Assembly (NCBI RefSeq): GCF_022376445.1
Contig: NW_025954978.1
Location: 372,001 to 436,000 of the forward strand
Origin: Fomitopsis serialis
Taxonomy: Eukaryota > Basidiomycota > Agaricomycetes > Polyporales > Fomitopsidaceae
Direction of reading: 5' to 3'
DNA length: 64,000 nucleotides
Position numbers and translations under genes: made by a program
Shown here: positions 22,334 through 33,345 of the stretch, one piece after another
Layout of the letters: every line of letters starts with the position of its first letter
How positions within the stretch are numbered: the stretch's first letter is position 1
The notes under the pieces: model-generated
What the model was told of the DNA's origin: nothing
Seen by the model: only the letters and a program-made list of their open reading frames with translations
Database searches by the model: none

Positions 22334-23477
22334 ATGACCAAGATGCTGTCGAAGGTCGCGCTCGAGCGCATACCATCGCTCACGTTCTACAAAGACGCAT
22401 TGACGCTGTCAAAGAGAGGCAGCTCGATACCACAGCTCACGTGCCTTGGAAAGGCGTGTAGATTGTATGAGCCCGACGTTGTGCGCTGCGCGAATGCTGG
22501 TGGGCATGGGACGGACGTGGACTGGAAGGTGAGCACACGGTTGATCTACTCGAGTACTCCGGGCCCGTGGTCGGGCGTGAAGCTGATGCGTGATCTGTAT
22601 CAGTGCGAAGCAGACCTCCCGGAGGCACTGCGATTCGGGAGAGTCGAGGTATCGTGTGAGGGATGGAGTGGCCCCGGGGATCCGTATGTCGTGAAAGGTG
22701 CGACGTTGACTTCCTAACATAACTGGAATACGGCGCGCTGAGCACAGTGTCCCTCGCACTAGGGTCCTGCGGGCTTGAATATCGCTTGGTTCAAATTCCG
22801 GATGCCCTGCGTCGACCGGAGGAACACCACCGCCACCACTCGCGAATCCTCAACTGGATTGGAGGTGCGCATCCCTTCGTCAGCTTGTTCACGTTATCTC
22901 ACAGGACGGCCCACAGCTGCACGCGACAATCCGTCTGCTGCAGTTTTCACAATCGTGTGGACAGCGTGTCTTCTGTTCATCCTGTACAGCTTCATCAAGT
23001 CTTGCTTCGGAGCCGTACAGGTAGCACGCAACCCTCTGGCTCACGACCTCGTCCTCCGGACAGTGCACCAGGGTGGTTCGGCAGCAACGGAGGACACTCT
23101 CCGGGCCCAAATGATCCGCCGCCGCCGTACTCGAAGCACCCCGGGTCAACACCTGGTGTCAATCCCGCCACAGGGGGCGGCCTCAATCCAGGCTTCTGGA
23201 CGGGCGCCGCACTCGGTGGGTTGGGCACGTACCTTCTCAATCGCGGCCAGCGAGAACGAGAGCGAGAACGTACCTACGCGCGGCCGGCCGCGTATGACTG
23301 GGAGCACGATCAACTGTTCCGATCGTCGCCGTCGGCTGCGCCTGGGACGTCGCAGTGGGGGTCTGGTGGTGCCTTTGGACGACGTGCGGCATTCGGGTCG
23401 GATGATCGTGGCGAGGGCTCGTCAAACTTGGGCCGATGAGGCGGAGCACGGGTTTGGGGGGTTCAAGTGTGAGATGA
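22334..23477 (+). CDS. SARAF-like store-operated calcium entry regulator
   Basis: Fungal member of the SARAF/TMEM66 family (ER membrane protein that damps store-operated calcium entry in animals; its role in fungi is unclear). The lumenal part shows the ordered cysteines: PQLTCLG, then VVRCANAG, CEADL, VSCEGW, and SCGLEY after a splice junction. One membrane span follows (FTIVWTACLLFILYSFI), then a Gly/Pro-rich cytosolic tail with NDPPPPYS and FWTGAALGGLGTYLLNR. Exons: up to 22528, 22604-22697, 22763-22864, 22905-about 23020, and from about 23072. Two oddities exist. The phase around the last intron does not fit simply. And the family-typical ending MRRSTGLGGSSVR is one frame off, restored by one extra C near 23433, with stop at 23475-23477. 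The signal peptide and exact start are unresolved; 22334 is merely the first in-frame ATG. Confidence 0.82.
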
Positions 23478-23563
23478 TGCAGAGGCAGCTACCACCGGTG
23501 TTCAGAGTACGTCTATGTGTATCATTTGTGTATTGTATATGTATATCGCACCGGTCGCAAATA

Positions 23564-23887
23564 CTAGAAGTATACGTTGATCTGCGCGCATTGGCAGCCT
23601 GAGGACGGTTTCGTTTCATTTAGGCTGAGACTTCTTGACTCCTTGAATCGCTCCCATACATCGATGCGTGGTGCCAGTGTGTAGAGAATGGGAACCTGCC
23701 CGGATTTGTCACATAATATTAGCCTGAAGGCCTGACTCTTCCGGTCGATGATACGTTCCACGTCCAGTGGCCAGCGGGAACGAGCCAGGGTGCTCAAGCG
23801 CTCAATGCGCGTAGCACGTGCCGAAACGCGCTGCGGGAAATGAGTAACGCGCGCGCTTGCGGGTGTCCCGCTCTCCATTCCGCTCAC
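23564..23887 (-). CDS. Hypothetical open frame between SARAF and OPT genes
   Basis: Uninterrupted 107-codon frame with a mixed, protein-like composition (phrases SRWPLDVERIIDRKSQAFRL and VPILYTLAPRIDVWERF) and no low-complexity content. I do not recognise a family. It lies tail-to-tail with SARAF and back-to-back with the OPT gene. It may be a small gene, or part of one with exons I cannot place. Confidence 0.3.
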   Translation of the reverse strand: MSGMESGTPASARVTHFPQRVSARATRIERLSTLARSRWPLDVERIIDRKSQAFRLILCDKSGQVPILYTLAPRIDVWERFKESRSLSLNETKPSSGCQCAQINVYF

Positions 23888-23894
23888 ACACCAG

Positions 23895-26625
23895 GCACCC
23901 AGCCCTTCTGACTCGCCTTCAGCCTATGCGAGGGACACCGAGGGCAACACAACCATCATGAGCATCGGCACGCGGGTCAAGTGCGTATTCACCCAGTCGT
24001 ACATTCTCACCCGTTGACCGGTATGCAAGGTGGCTTCGTAGGCAGGCGCGTCGTGGTGCGGGAAAGCTGGATGGCGGACAGCAGGAGTTCACGGTCAGTC
24101 CCCTGCATCAGACGAACTATCTCATACCGACAGCACCTTTGTGATCGACAGTTCCGGGTGGCTTTCTGCGGTTTGTTGATCGGATGTCTCCTGTGCTTCA
24201 CGAACCTCTACTTCGGTTTGCAGACAGGATGGATTAGTATGTACGTACACACAACTAGCCCAGCTGCTGGGTCATACAACGTTACCAAATGCTATGCAGG
24301 ATGTCTCTCCAGTCAGCGTTGATCGGATTCCTGGTCTCGAAGTTCTTCCCTACGCCTATGAGCCCACAGGAGAACGTCGTCCTGCAGACGATCGCCGTCG
24401 CGACTGGCACGGTACGCTTGCGCCCATTGTCCCTCGTGTTTCTCCTTAGTCTTTCACAGATGCCCCTAGCTGCAGGATTTGTTGGCATCCTCCCCGCACT
24501 GAGCCTCCTGGACGAGGAACGTGACGGTGTCCCTGCTCTGCATCTGTCTTGGCTAGACGCGGTCGGCTGGTCACTCGCAGTCGCTTTCTTTGGGTAAACA
24601 GCTCCCCGCATGTATGCAGCATCAATCTAACTGTTGCGCAGCGTATTTTTGTCTCCGCCAATTCGCAAGCAAGTTGTGAGTCCAGCCTCTCAGAGGGCGT
24701 ATACGGCGTCTGCAACGACATTGACCTTTCCACTTGCCAGATCATCGAAGAACAGCTTGCATTCCCATCTGGGACGGCAACGGCGCAGCTGATTTCCGTC
24801 CTGCACCAAATACCACCTCCAGACACTACTCCGACTGCTAGACAGCGCCATGGGTATCGCGAACTAGACGCAGAGGAAGCTCAGGCATCCCAGATCCCGA
24901 TACGCCGGGTATGCCCATGGAGGAAGAGCACCTGGTCGCGGATGCCGAGTGGAGGTCGTCGACGTTGCGCCTCAAGAGAGTTGGGGCGCTCTCATCTGGA
25001 GTTTGCTGCCTCTGGCGTGATGACCGTCAGTGTTGATGTCCACGCGATGAGCGCATAAACTGACGTTTCCTCTGTAGCTTGCCGCGTACTTTTTCCGGTC
25101 GTCTTTTCTATCCTCTGTTCGGGACGCACTTGCAAGTGAGTGGTTGTGGACGTTTACACCAGTCTGTCGTATATCGGGCAAGGTCAGTTTCACGGCAAAC
25201 GCGATTGTAATCGTACGATGCTTAGACGCTGTATAGGTATCATTATGGGCTTCCCGACTACTCTCAGTATGAACCTCGTGAGTCTAGACTTGTCTCGACC
25301 ATAGCTGCCGCTAGACATACGACAGGGTATGCTAGTTGGCTGGGCCATCCTCTCACCCGTGGCAAAGCACTCCGGTTGGGCCCAGGTCCGGTCGGCGACA
25401 TGACGACTGGTTCGCGCGGCTGGATCCTTTGGGTGTCCCTCGCCATCATGTGCGCAGATAGTCTTATCTCGCTAGTGCCCGTCCTCGCCGAGGTGTTCTA
25501 CAAGAAGTCTGGCGCGGCGCGATCGCCCTGCAGGACGGCGAACCCACGTTATGGACGACAAGGAGGTGGAGTCGCCGGACAGACTCGTGCCGACGCGTTG
25601 GGTTGCCTGGGGCCTCGGCGGCAGCGTCGTCTTCGGGACGATTCTCGTGTGGGTGGTGTTTGGAGACGAGGGCATCAAGCCATGGGCGACGTTCCTCGGC
25701 TTCGTGATGGGCGGCTTGCTCAGTGTTCTTGGGTGTGTGCTGCGTGATCATTTTGTCGAATGTCAGATAACCTGACGTCCGTCGGTCAGCGTTCGCGCCT
25801 TGGGGAGACGGACTTAAACCCTGTCAGCGGCCTCGGCAAGATCAGCCAGCTCTTCTTTGCGTGGATACAACCTGGCAACATCGTCGCAAACATTATTGCT
25901 GGAGGCGTCGCTGAGGCTGGCGCTCAACAGTGAGTGATCCCAGTGGGCCTACATTCCCTTGCTGAGTCAGTACGCACGCCAGAGCGGGCGACCTGATGCA
26001 AGACTTGAAGACGGGCCATCTCATACACGCGTCTCCTCGCGCGCAGTTCTTCGGTCAACTATTAGGCTCGCTGCTGTCCATCCTCGTGACGACCACCGCG
26101 TACACGCTCTACCAGCGCGCGTACGAAATTCCCGGGCCTTCCTTCCCTGCGCCCACAGCGTATGTCTGGCTAGGGCTCGCGCGCCTTCTGCGTACGTATC
26201 TCACTCGCCGTCCGATTTTCTTTATTGATGATCACGTAGGTGACGGCGAGCTGCCAGCGAAGAGCAAAGAGTTCATGGTCATCTTTGCGGCCATCTTCGG
26301 GGCCGTAGCTGCCGTCAAGGCATATGCGCAACGACAGGGCCTGCCGCACGCGAAATGGATCCCTTCCGGCGTCGCCTTCGCCATCGGTTTCCTGAACACG
26401 CCGTCCTTCTCCATCGCTCGTCTGATCGGAGGGATCGTCGAGCACGTATATTACACGCGCGTGGGCCGCGACAAGGGCGGGATCAAGTTGATTATCATCG
26501 CGAGCGGTTTCGTGCTCGGGGAGGGCGTGGTTAGCATCGTATCGCTGGTGCTGAGGACGTGGGGCATCGGCGTTGCGAGCTGTTGGGGATGCGGCCATGG
26601 TATGTGCGGAGGGTGTCCCGCTTGA
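23895..26625 (+). CDS. OPT-superfamily oligopeptide/metal-chelate transporter (multiple frame breaks)
   Basis: Polytopic plasma- or vacuolar-membrane transporter of the OPT superfamily, closest in pattern to the YGL114W-type fungal branch. Diagnostic segments in order: LLIGCLLCFTNLYFGLQTGW (24170-24230), SPQENVVLQT, AAGFVGILPALSLL, EEQLAFPSGTATAQL (24740s), IMGFPTTLSMNLGMLVGWA, RGWILWVSLAIMCADSLISL, TRWVAWGLGGSVVFGTI, WIQPGNIVANIIAGG, SKEFMVIFAAIFGAVAAV, and a Cys-rich end. At least ten exons with 50-180 nt introns are identifiable. The reading frame is broken by at least five apparent one-base deletions, near 24890-24950 (two), 25095, 25110-25132, 25382 and 25803, mostly in C or G runs. The 5' end is uncertain; the ATG at 23958 lies in the first recognised exon. 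Substrate (peptides, glutathione or siderophore-type chelates) is unknown. Confidence 0.8.
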
Positions 26626-27484
26626 GGTGTCGTAGGCGCTTTGTCTGTACTAGTAAGCAAGTGATAGAGGTGAAGGGGCTACGTAGACTGGATGACACGT
26701 CAATGCTATGTGTCTTCCTTGACTAGCACAGGCTAGGGGACAGATGGTGGACTGGGACAGTTTGCCAGTTGTTGCTGAGTTCTCGTTTCGTCTGTTTTAC
26801 AATGGCTCCAACAACCTGGCTATTGTCGTCAAGGTGCTCTTCGCCTGATACTCTCTATTATATTTCGATTTCACCGTCACCATTCAATCTTATTCGGGAC
26901 AAGATGAGGGCCGAACGAACTGTTACGCTAAGGCTGGCGTAACCTCAGCTCGGAACGCCCAAGATACCGGGGCGCGCAAGGCTACCACCTGAGCTGCAGC
27001 TGAATGTTTGCATGATAACAAGATGGTGATTCTCAGTGACGGAGTGGCCGTCCGAGTCTCATCAAGCCAGAGCCACACTGGAATCCCGGGAGTCGGGGGC
27101 CGGGATGTCGAGCCACAGCCACGTGATCGCGTGCACACGCGTCTGTGGCTGGCCGGTTCGCAGCCACAGCGCTTCATTTCAACCTTCGACCACGACCAGA
27201 CCACGACCACGCGGCGAGTCTCGGCCACCTTCGCTCCTGCACAGCTGTTAACAATCGTCTGCAGTTATTGCCATATTGGTCGCACAAAGAACAAAGCAGC
27301 AGCCGCGTGTTTGTTTCAGCTCACTTCTGCGCACCCATTTCGGCCTTCTCGCAACGAGGTTCGACCACAGCCTGCCGAAAATTACCAAAGTTGGACACGT
27401 CGTTGTTCTGTGCCATCGGTAACCGCCTTCCGCGCGATCGGCTTCCATCACACTGACTAGTCTCGCTCCATATAAAGTGCAACC
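26626..27484. other. Intergenic; FunK1 copy B upstream region
   Basis: Contains the CACGTGATCGCGTGCACACG motif at 27112-27150 (plus-strand orientation towards copy B), a GACCACGACCAGACCACGAC stretch after it, and TATAAAG at 27471, which is only 14 bp before the ATG and so is of doubtful relevance to that start. Confidence 0.5.
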
Positions 27485-30345
27485 ATGTCGCCCCCAATGT
27501 CCCCGTCCTCTTCATTCTCTTCCTCTGCGTCCTGGACGGAAGATCCAGCGGTCGTCCATCTCTTCCGATCTCCGCCTTCGCCCGGCATGCAGGGTACACC
27601 GAGCAAAAAGAAATCCATACTGGGGTCACGCAACACGAGAAACACTCCAATCAAGCCAAGTGAATAAGGACTCTTGGGCGCCGAAATCGACGGCAAGATC
27701 AGCCTCTTCGACAGGACTCTCCCAGAATTCTTCCAACGCTACGTCCCCTGCGAATCGCCTTTCCCCGGGACCGTCCATGGCGTGAAGCATCTGACATATT
27801 TGGAGATGTCCCTGCTCGTGGTAAAGAGGTTGCGAAATATCCGAAATTGGTACGCTTTGTCGACTTTCCGGTTCGCAGTATCTGACAGTCTCTATTATGT
27901 AGCTAGCAGGAATGAGGAAGCTCGTGCGGGACTTTCAGCCTCGACGCAAACCCAAGTTCGCCGACGGCAGTAGATGTCCTATTCTATTTCCGTTCAAGGC
28001 ATGGGAGGACGAGCACAACTACACTATGCCGGACATCTTATGTCGTTTCCCGGACAACGGAGCAAGGCTCAAGTTGGGCGGGGCATGGAAAGACATCTCT
28101 ATGGTGTTCGAGATCAAACCTACAAGCGGCGAAGATCCGATTGGCAAGTACGGCGTGAAACCTAGCAAAAGGGAGACGGGCACACTCACGCAGCTTGCGA
28201 AGAGCGCGCGGAACCTCCTGTTGACACACGGGATGCTCTTTGTGTTCGTCGTCGGAATCTACGGCGACATCGCTCGGATATACCGCGTTGACCATGCGGC
28301 GTGCGTCGTCTCACGATCATTCGACATCAAGGAGACGCCATGGCCTCTCCATGAACTGCTCTGGCGTTTCTGTCACTACCAAGCCCCGGAGAGAGGCGTA
28401 GCCGGCGCACCTCTCACCTTTATGCTTCTCGGCGCGGATCCGTCGGTTCAGCGAGCTACCGAAGGCGACGTCAAGCTTGCTGAAGAAATGTGCGCGAAAG
28501 TGGGTATAGAATCCCTCACGGAGACGGACAAGCAGGCGTGCCGATGGATCACAATACCGAGATACTCCGAGGATGGGACGGAGGCAGGGGCGACAAGGTA
28601 CCTGATCTATCGCATCCGTTCTCTCAATCCGCGGCTCTTCTCGCGCGCGACCATCGTGTGGGATGCGCTTGAAGAGGGGACGTGGGAGCCTTGCGCAATC
28701 AAGGACGCGTGGAGACAACTTGCGCGCGATCGCGAGGACGTATTATACGATGAAATCCGTGGAGCGTTTCAATCGCGGTCATGGCGCGAGTTGTTCGAGG
28801 ATTACGTCTTCATGCACCGTAACGATGGGCCTGAGGAGAAACCATCAATTCCGACCGGACCCTTTCAGGTAGACGACCAAGGTTGCCCTATGCTCCCACC
28901 AGAGATAGAAGAGATGCTAGTTGACGCGCAGCTTGACCCTACGGTTGCAGAGCTATACGGCCTGCCGGAGACCTCGTATAGCGATGACCTTGGGGCACGC
29001 GAGGCGAACCAATCCCTGCGTCCGGACTCGGGCGACATTGCCGGTGCCCGTGACGGTCTCAATCCTGTCGCAAACAGTACTGATCAACCACCCATGTACG
29101 GCCATCGCACCATTTGCGGTCAGTTGCGAGACCCGCAGAAGGCGGAATACGATGAACGGAGTCACATGCGGCTGATAATGAAGACGGTTGGTCGGCCTCT
29201 TTCCACTTTCAAGACGACGAGGGAGCTCATCCGGGCTTTCCGGGATGCTATCATTGGTACGTCTCCTCGAGTGCCGCATCGATTACCGTACTTACAATGT
29301 GTTTGCCCGGACAGGACATAGGCAGGCATACTTAGCTGGTGTCATTCATCGAGACGTCAGCGAAGGCAACGTGATGCTTTGCGATACATGGATCATCTTC
29401 TTCGCTGGCTTCCTCCTCGATTTCGACTACAGCTTTGACTGGAAGGCCGCGCTTAGGCATGCGGGGATGCCGGTCAACGAGGCAAACTGGAAGATGTTTG
29501 TAAAGCAGTACAACGAAAGTCTGGCTCAACCTGGGCGACCTGGACCGCCTGAACAGAAGATCCCCGTCCTAGGCCCCCATAATACGAACGCTTCACCGCA
29601 CGCCCAGGCCGCTCGGGAGCAGTGGGAGGCGAGGATGAAAATGAAGGAGAGGACGGTACGTCTGAAGTCTTACATGTTCGTTCCAGTACTGATCGCCCTT
29701 GCAGGGCACGCTATACTTCATGGCCATTGAAATCCTGGAGACATTTCGCGCGCACGATGTTCGCCACGATCTGGAGTCGTTCTTCTGGCTCTTGCTGTGG
29801 ATCGTTCTTCGATACACCGACAATACCGATTGTTACACCGCTTACCTCACGCTTTTCGATGCACAAACCGGAAGAAAGAGCGCGGCAGGCAAGAGACAGT
29901 TCCTCACGACCCCGACGGAATTCGAGGTCAAAGATAACGAGCCACTGACGACTCTCATCCACGACTTCAAGACTTATGCTCGACAACGTCCCGACGCGTG
30001 GCGACCGACGGTCAGCCACAGTTCCTCTCACTTACGAGAGCGTATTGGCAGTCTTCGACAAGGCGCTTGCGAATCCGTCTTGGCCGAAGAACGACGCTGC
30101 GCTACCGTTCAAACTTCCACGCAATGTCGACGATTCGCAGCGGGCAAGATGGCTCTGCAGGATCGCGTCAGGACAAGAAACGCTCGAGGTCGGACGTTGA
30201 CGACATGGAACGCATTGAAGAGCAGCATGTGGACAACGACGATCCATTCGGAATGCATGAACCTGCTGCCAAGAGGCCGCAGATCGCCTGTCCGGGCCTC
30301 AGTCCTCTGCGATTCGAGCTCGGGGAAGCTGGACCGAGTCATTAG
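27485..30345 (+). CDS. FunK1 fungal-type protein kinase, copy B (some frame breaks)
   Basis: Plus-strand paralogue of copy A. A Ser/Pro-rich N-terminus is followed by ISLFDRTLPEFFQRYVP. A long exon (27912-29257) carries the family-specific N-terminal domain (PWPLHELLWRF, then LLGADPSVQRATEGD and SRATIVWDALEEGTW). After an intron comes HRDVSEGNVML (catalytic Asp) with LLDFDYSFDWKAALR (metal-binding Asp), and after another FMAIEILETF, then a helical region FFWLLLWIVLRYTDN. The tail ends DDPFGMHEPAAKR. Frame breaks relative to copy A occur near 27672, near 29970-29978 (two bases in short runs) and near 30140. It may be a functional gene with assembly errors. The conserved promoter-like motif lies 330 bp upstream. 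Confidence 0.8.
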
Positions 30346-30916
30346 GTCGTGGGGTGGAATCGTGACTGCGAATGCCGTGACTTGGTGTACGAGTATTCTC
30401 TCAGGACTGTCCGTTGTACTATCGAATTCCGCTGTTGATATTTATTCGTGTACTCTCGAACGTCTGCTCTGCAATGTGATCTCCGTTATATTTAACATCG
30501 CGGCAGTTGCTCACGCTACTGTTGCCGCCGCATACGCCTATTTTGCTCTAGACAGACGTGGTTGGGTGGGTCGTATAAGTAAGGGCGTGCACACATCATC
30601 GGCCAGTGACTCCGGAAGGAACCCCACAAGTACAATTTCAACGTCGCAACAGGCCTCTGCTTCGTCAAACGTGAACAATACGACGTTCGGACGTTCACTA
30701 CACTCAATGCGCATTTTTTACGGCGGCGCGTTCGCTAGTCCTGTGGGCCACACACTCGCACATCGGGGATACGTGAACTTCGCAGAGCATTATTCACCTC
30801 TATTGTACTTCCACTCTTTGACGTCTCTCGCGTAAGCAAACAAGTAGGTAAAATCAAGCAGTGCATCGTGATGCTTTTAGGTCGGAGCACAGAGCTCCGC
30901 GAACGACCCATACCCC
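30346..30916. other. Convergent 3' flanks, nothing recognised
   Basis: Between the FunK1 copy B stop and the ILV5 stop. An open frame extends through it but is only read-through of the kinase's alternative frame. Confidence 0.4.
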
Positions 30917-32866
30917 TTACGACTGGTTGTCGGGACGGAGGGAGCGCACGACCTTGCCTGTCGGAGGTGTGTTCAGCCACCTCACGCTTTGTATGCAGGG
31001 TGAATGTCGACGTACCGGCTCTCCAGATCTCCTGGTCGTCGATCTCCTTGAGCTCCTTCGCGAGGTCCTGGCGGTACGTCGATCGGCTGTTGAACTCGAG
31101 GCTCCGGCGCGTCTCCGTGCCGTCGCGCACGCTCTGGTAGAGCTTCTCGAACAGCGGCGTGTTCGTCTCCTCGAAGACCTTCGCCCAGTCGAGCGCACCG
31201 CGGCGCGCGGTCGTCGAGCACGCGTTGTACATGTAGTCCATGCTGCGGAGAGTTCGTCAGGGGAGCGATGGGGGGCGAGAGGGCAAGACGTACCCGTGCT
31301 GGCCGATCAGCGGGTAGAGCGACTGAGTGGCCTCCTCGACGGTCTCGTTGAACGCCTCAGACGGCGTGTGGCCGTTAGCACGGAGCACCTTGTACTGCGC
31401 GCAGAAGAGACCTTGGATGGCCCCCATGAGCTACTCATCCGCGTCAGTAACTCCGACGAATGTCAGGGTGAAATGCACAACATACCACACCACGCTCGCC
31501 ATACAGGTCAGAGTACACTTCCTTCTCGAAGGTCGTCTCGTACATGTAACCGGAGCCGACGGCCACACCGAGAGCGACCGCCTTCTCCTTAGCCTTGCCC
31601 GTGACGTCTTGCCACACGGCAACACTTGAGTTGATGCCACGGCCCTCCTTGAAGAGCGTGCGCACGGTGCGGCCGGAGCCTTTGGGCGCGACAAGGATGA
31701 CGTCGACGTCCTTCGGGGCCACGACATGCGTGTCGTCCTTGTACACGACGGAGAAACCGTGCGAGAAGTAGAGCGTCTTGCCCTTGGTGATCAGCGGCGC
31801 GACCGTCGGCCATGTCTGCGACTGAGCCGCATCCGAGAGCAGGTTCATGACGATCGTTCCGCGCTTGATCGCCTCCTCGATCGGGAAGAGCGTCTGGCCG
31901 GGCACCCAGCCGTCCTCCTGCGCCTGCTTCCAGCTCTCGCCGCCCTCGCGAACACCGACGATGACGTTGAGGCCGTTGTCGCGCGCGTTGAGACCCTGGC
32001 CATGGCCCTGCGAACCGTAGCCAATGAGGGCGAGGGTGTCGTTCTTGAAGTAGTCCTGGAGCTTGGCGAGCGGCCAGTCGCTGCGCTCGTACACGACCTC
32101 ATCGGTGCCCGCAAAGTTGAGGGTCTTCACGCCACGCGTACCCTAGAAACGGTTAACGTCAGTCTTCGCTCACAATCTGGTTGGTCAAATCCAAAGAATC
32201 CATTCTTCAGCGCGAGGCTTGCGCTCCAGTAACCAGAACACCCATTATCCAGGGCTCGGTACCTCCTTCACTACGGCTGGGACGAGTTACAACTTGCCCG
32301 TCATTGAGTTCGAAGAACGCCCTTCAAGAAAACGCTGTCATAATTCTGTCCTCGCACCTTCCACGTTTTAGGGTATGACGAAGGAGCGACTTCAGAGCCG
32401 AATTAGAACCACTGTTCCCGCTTGCCTCGATAGTGTCCGCACGGCCTTGACAAATTCCGTTTCACTTGGCAATTGAACCCATCATCTCAAGTCCAAGGGT
32501 CCCCCAGTCAATCTGTGTGACACGCAGAGCCAGGAGTGTTCGGACAGTGGTGGACGGTGACCGGTACTCTGACCACCACCTGCCACAAAACTACACCTGC
32601 ACTAGCGGTGCACACAGCGCGCTGTTCCTCCGCGACACGCAACCCCAGACATCGCCAGCCATAAACGAAGTGTAATGGAAACTATGGATGGAGCCAAGAT
32701 GAATTGAAAACTACCGTGACCGTAGACCTCTTCGACGTAGCAGCCGCCGACCTGGCGAGGATGGAATACGCCGCAGTCTGGGCTGGCTTGGCCACAACCT
32801 GCGCGGCGACGCGGGAGCACGGCGCGAGGCGGCGCGGACAGCAGAGCGGGCGACGAAGGAGGCCAT
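30917..32866 (-). CDS. ILV5: Ketol-acid reductoisomerase, mitochondrial
   Basis: Converts 2-acetolactate or 2-aceto-2-hydroxybutyrate to the dihydroxy-acid with NADPH and Mg2+, the second common step of valine/isoleucine synthesis, in mitochondria. Five exons: 32866-32715 (presequence MASFVARSAVRAASRRA, rich in Arg/Ser/Ala), 32142-31486, 31430-31294, 31242-31016 and 30957-30917. Motifs: LIGYGSQGHGQGLNARDNG (cofactor loop), SDAAQSQTWP, FSHGFSVVYKD, VAPKGSGRTVRTLFKEGRG, YGERGVLMGAIQGLF (metal-binding Glu) and the end VVRSLRPDNQS. Length is 404 residues if one C missing near 32813 is allowed. Without that base the presequence is out of frame with the enzyme; with it every splice phase fits. Intron 1 is unusually long for this window (572 nt). 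Confidence 0.95.
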
Positions 32867-33345
32867 GGTGGATGTGGGGAAAGCTGGGGATCGGTGAGTC
32901 GAGCACACTCAGTTTTGAGGCGAAGCGCTCGAGTCACACTTATGGGCGCTTCGCGCGCTCAGCTCACCGACAAAATGAAGACGCCGTTTTCGTTTATCCT
33001 CGTTGCGGCAGTTCTATTGGCAGCAGTGCTCCTCCAGAAACCCTTGCCCGAGGCGCAAAAACATGCATAATGTGTGCTACTTACATAGACGAGGCATGCG
33101 CAGATACACGAAGGACATGCGCCAACGAAACATTTATTCGCGGTCGGCAAAAAAACAAGGCTAGTGGACGCGAAGACTCCGAGATTGCCTTGAATACGTA
33201 TCGTACGACCGTGTCCCAAGAATGCGATACAATTTGCTACTGGAAGGACGGGGAGTCCATACAGACAAGGTTACAAGAGCTTTGGAGCGGAATGATACAG
33301 CGGAGCTGACTGAAAGAACGACCGAAACGTACAGGTCCCAGAAAC

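Noticed and set aside
22780..22805. tRNA T-loop-like string (GGTTCAAATTCCGG)
   Set aside because: No acceptor stem or anticodon arm fits around it and it lies in a coding exon of the SARAF gene.
25090..25805. Programmed ribosomal frameshifting in the OPT gene
   Set aside because: Too many sites, all one-base losses at different homopolymers, no slippery heptamer.
27471..27477. TATA box for FunK1 copy B
   Set aside because: It is only 14 bp before the ATG, too close for a TATA-directed start upstream of this codon.
31726..32232. Plus-strand open frame opposite ILV5
   Set aside because: Antisense shadow caused by high GC in third positions.
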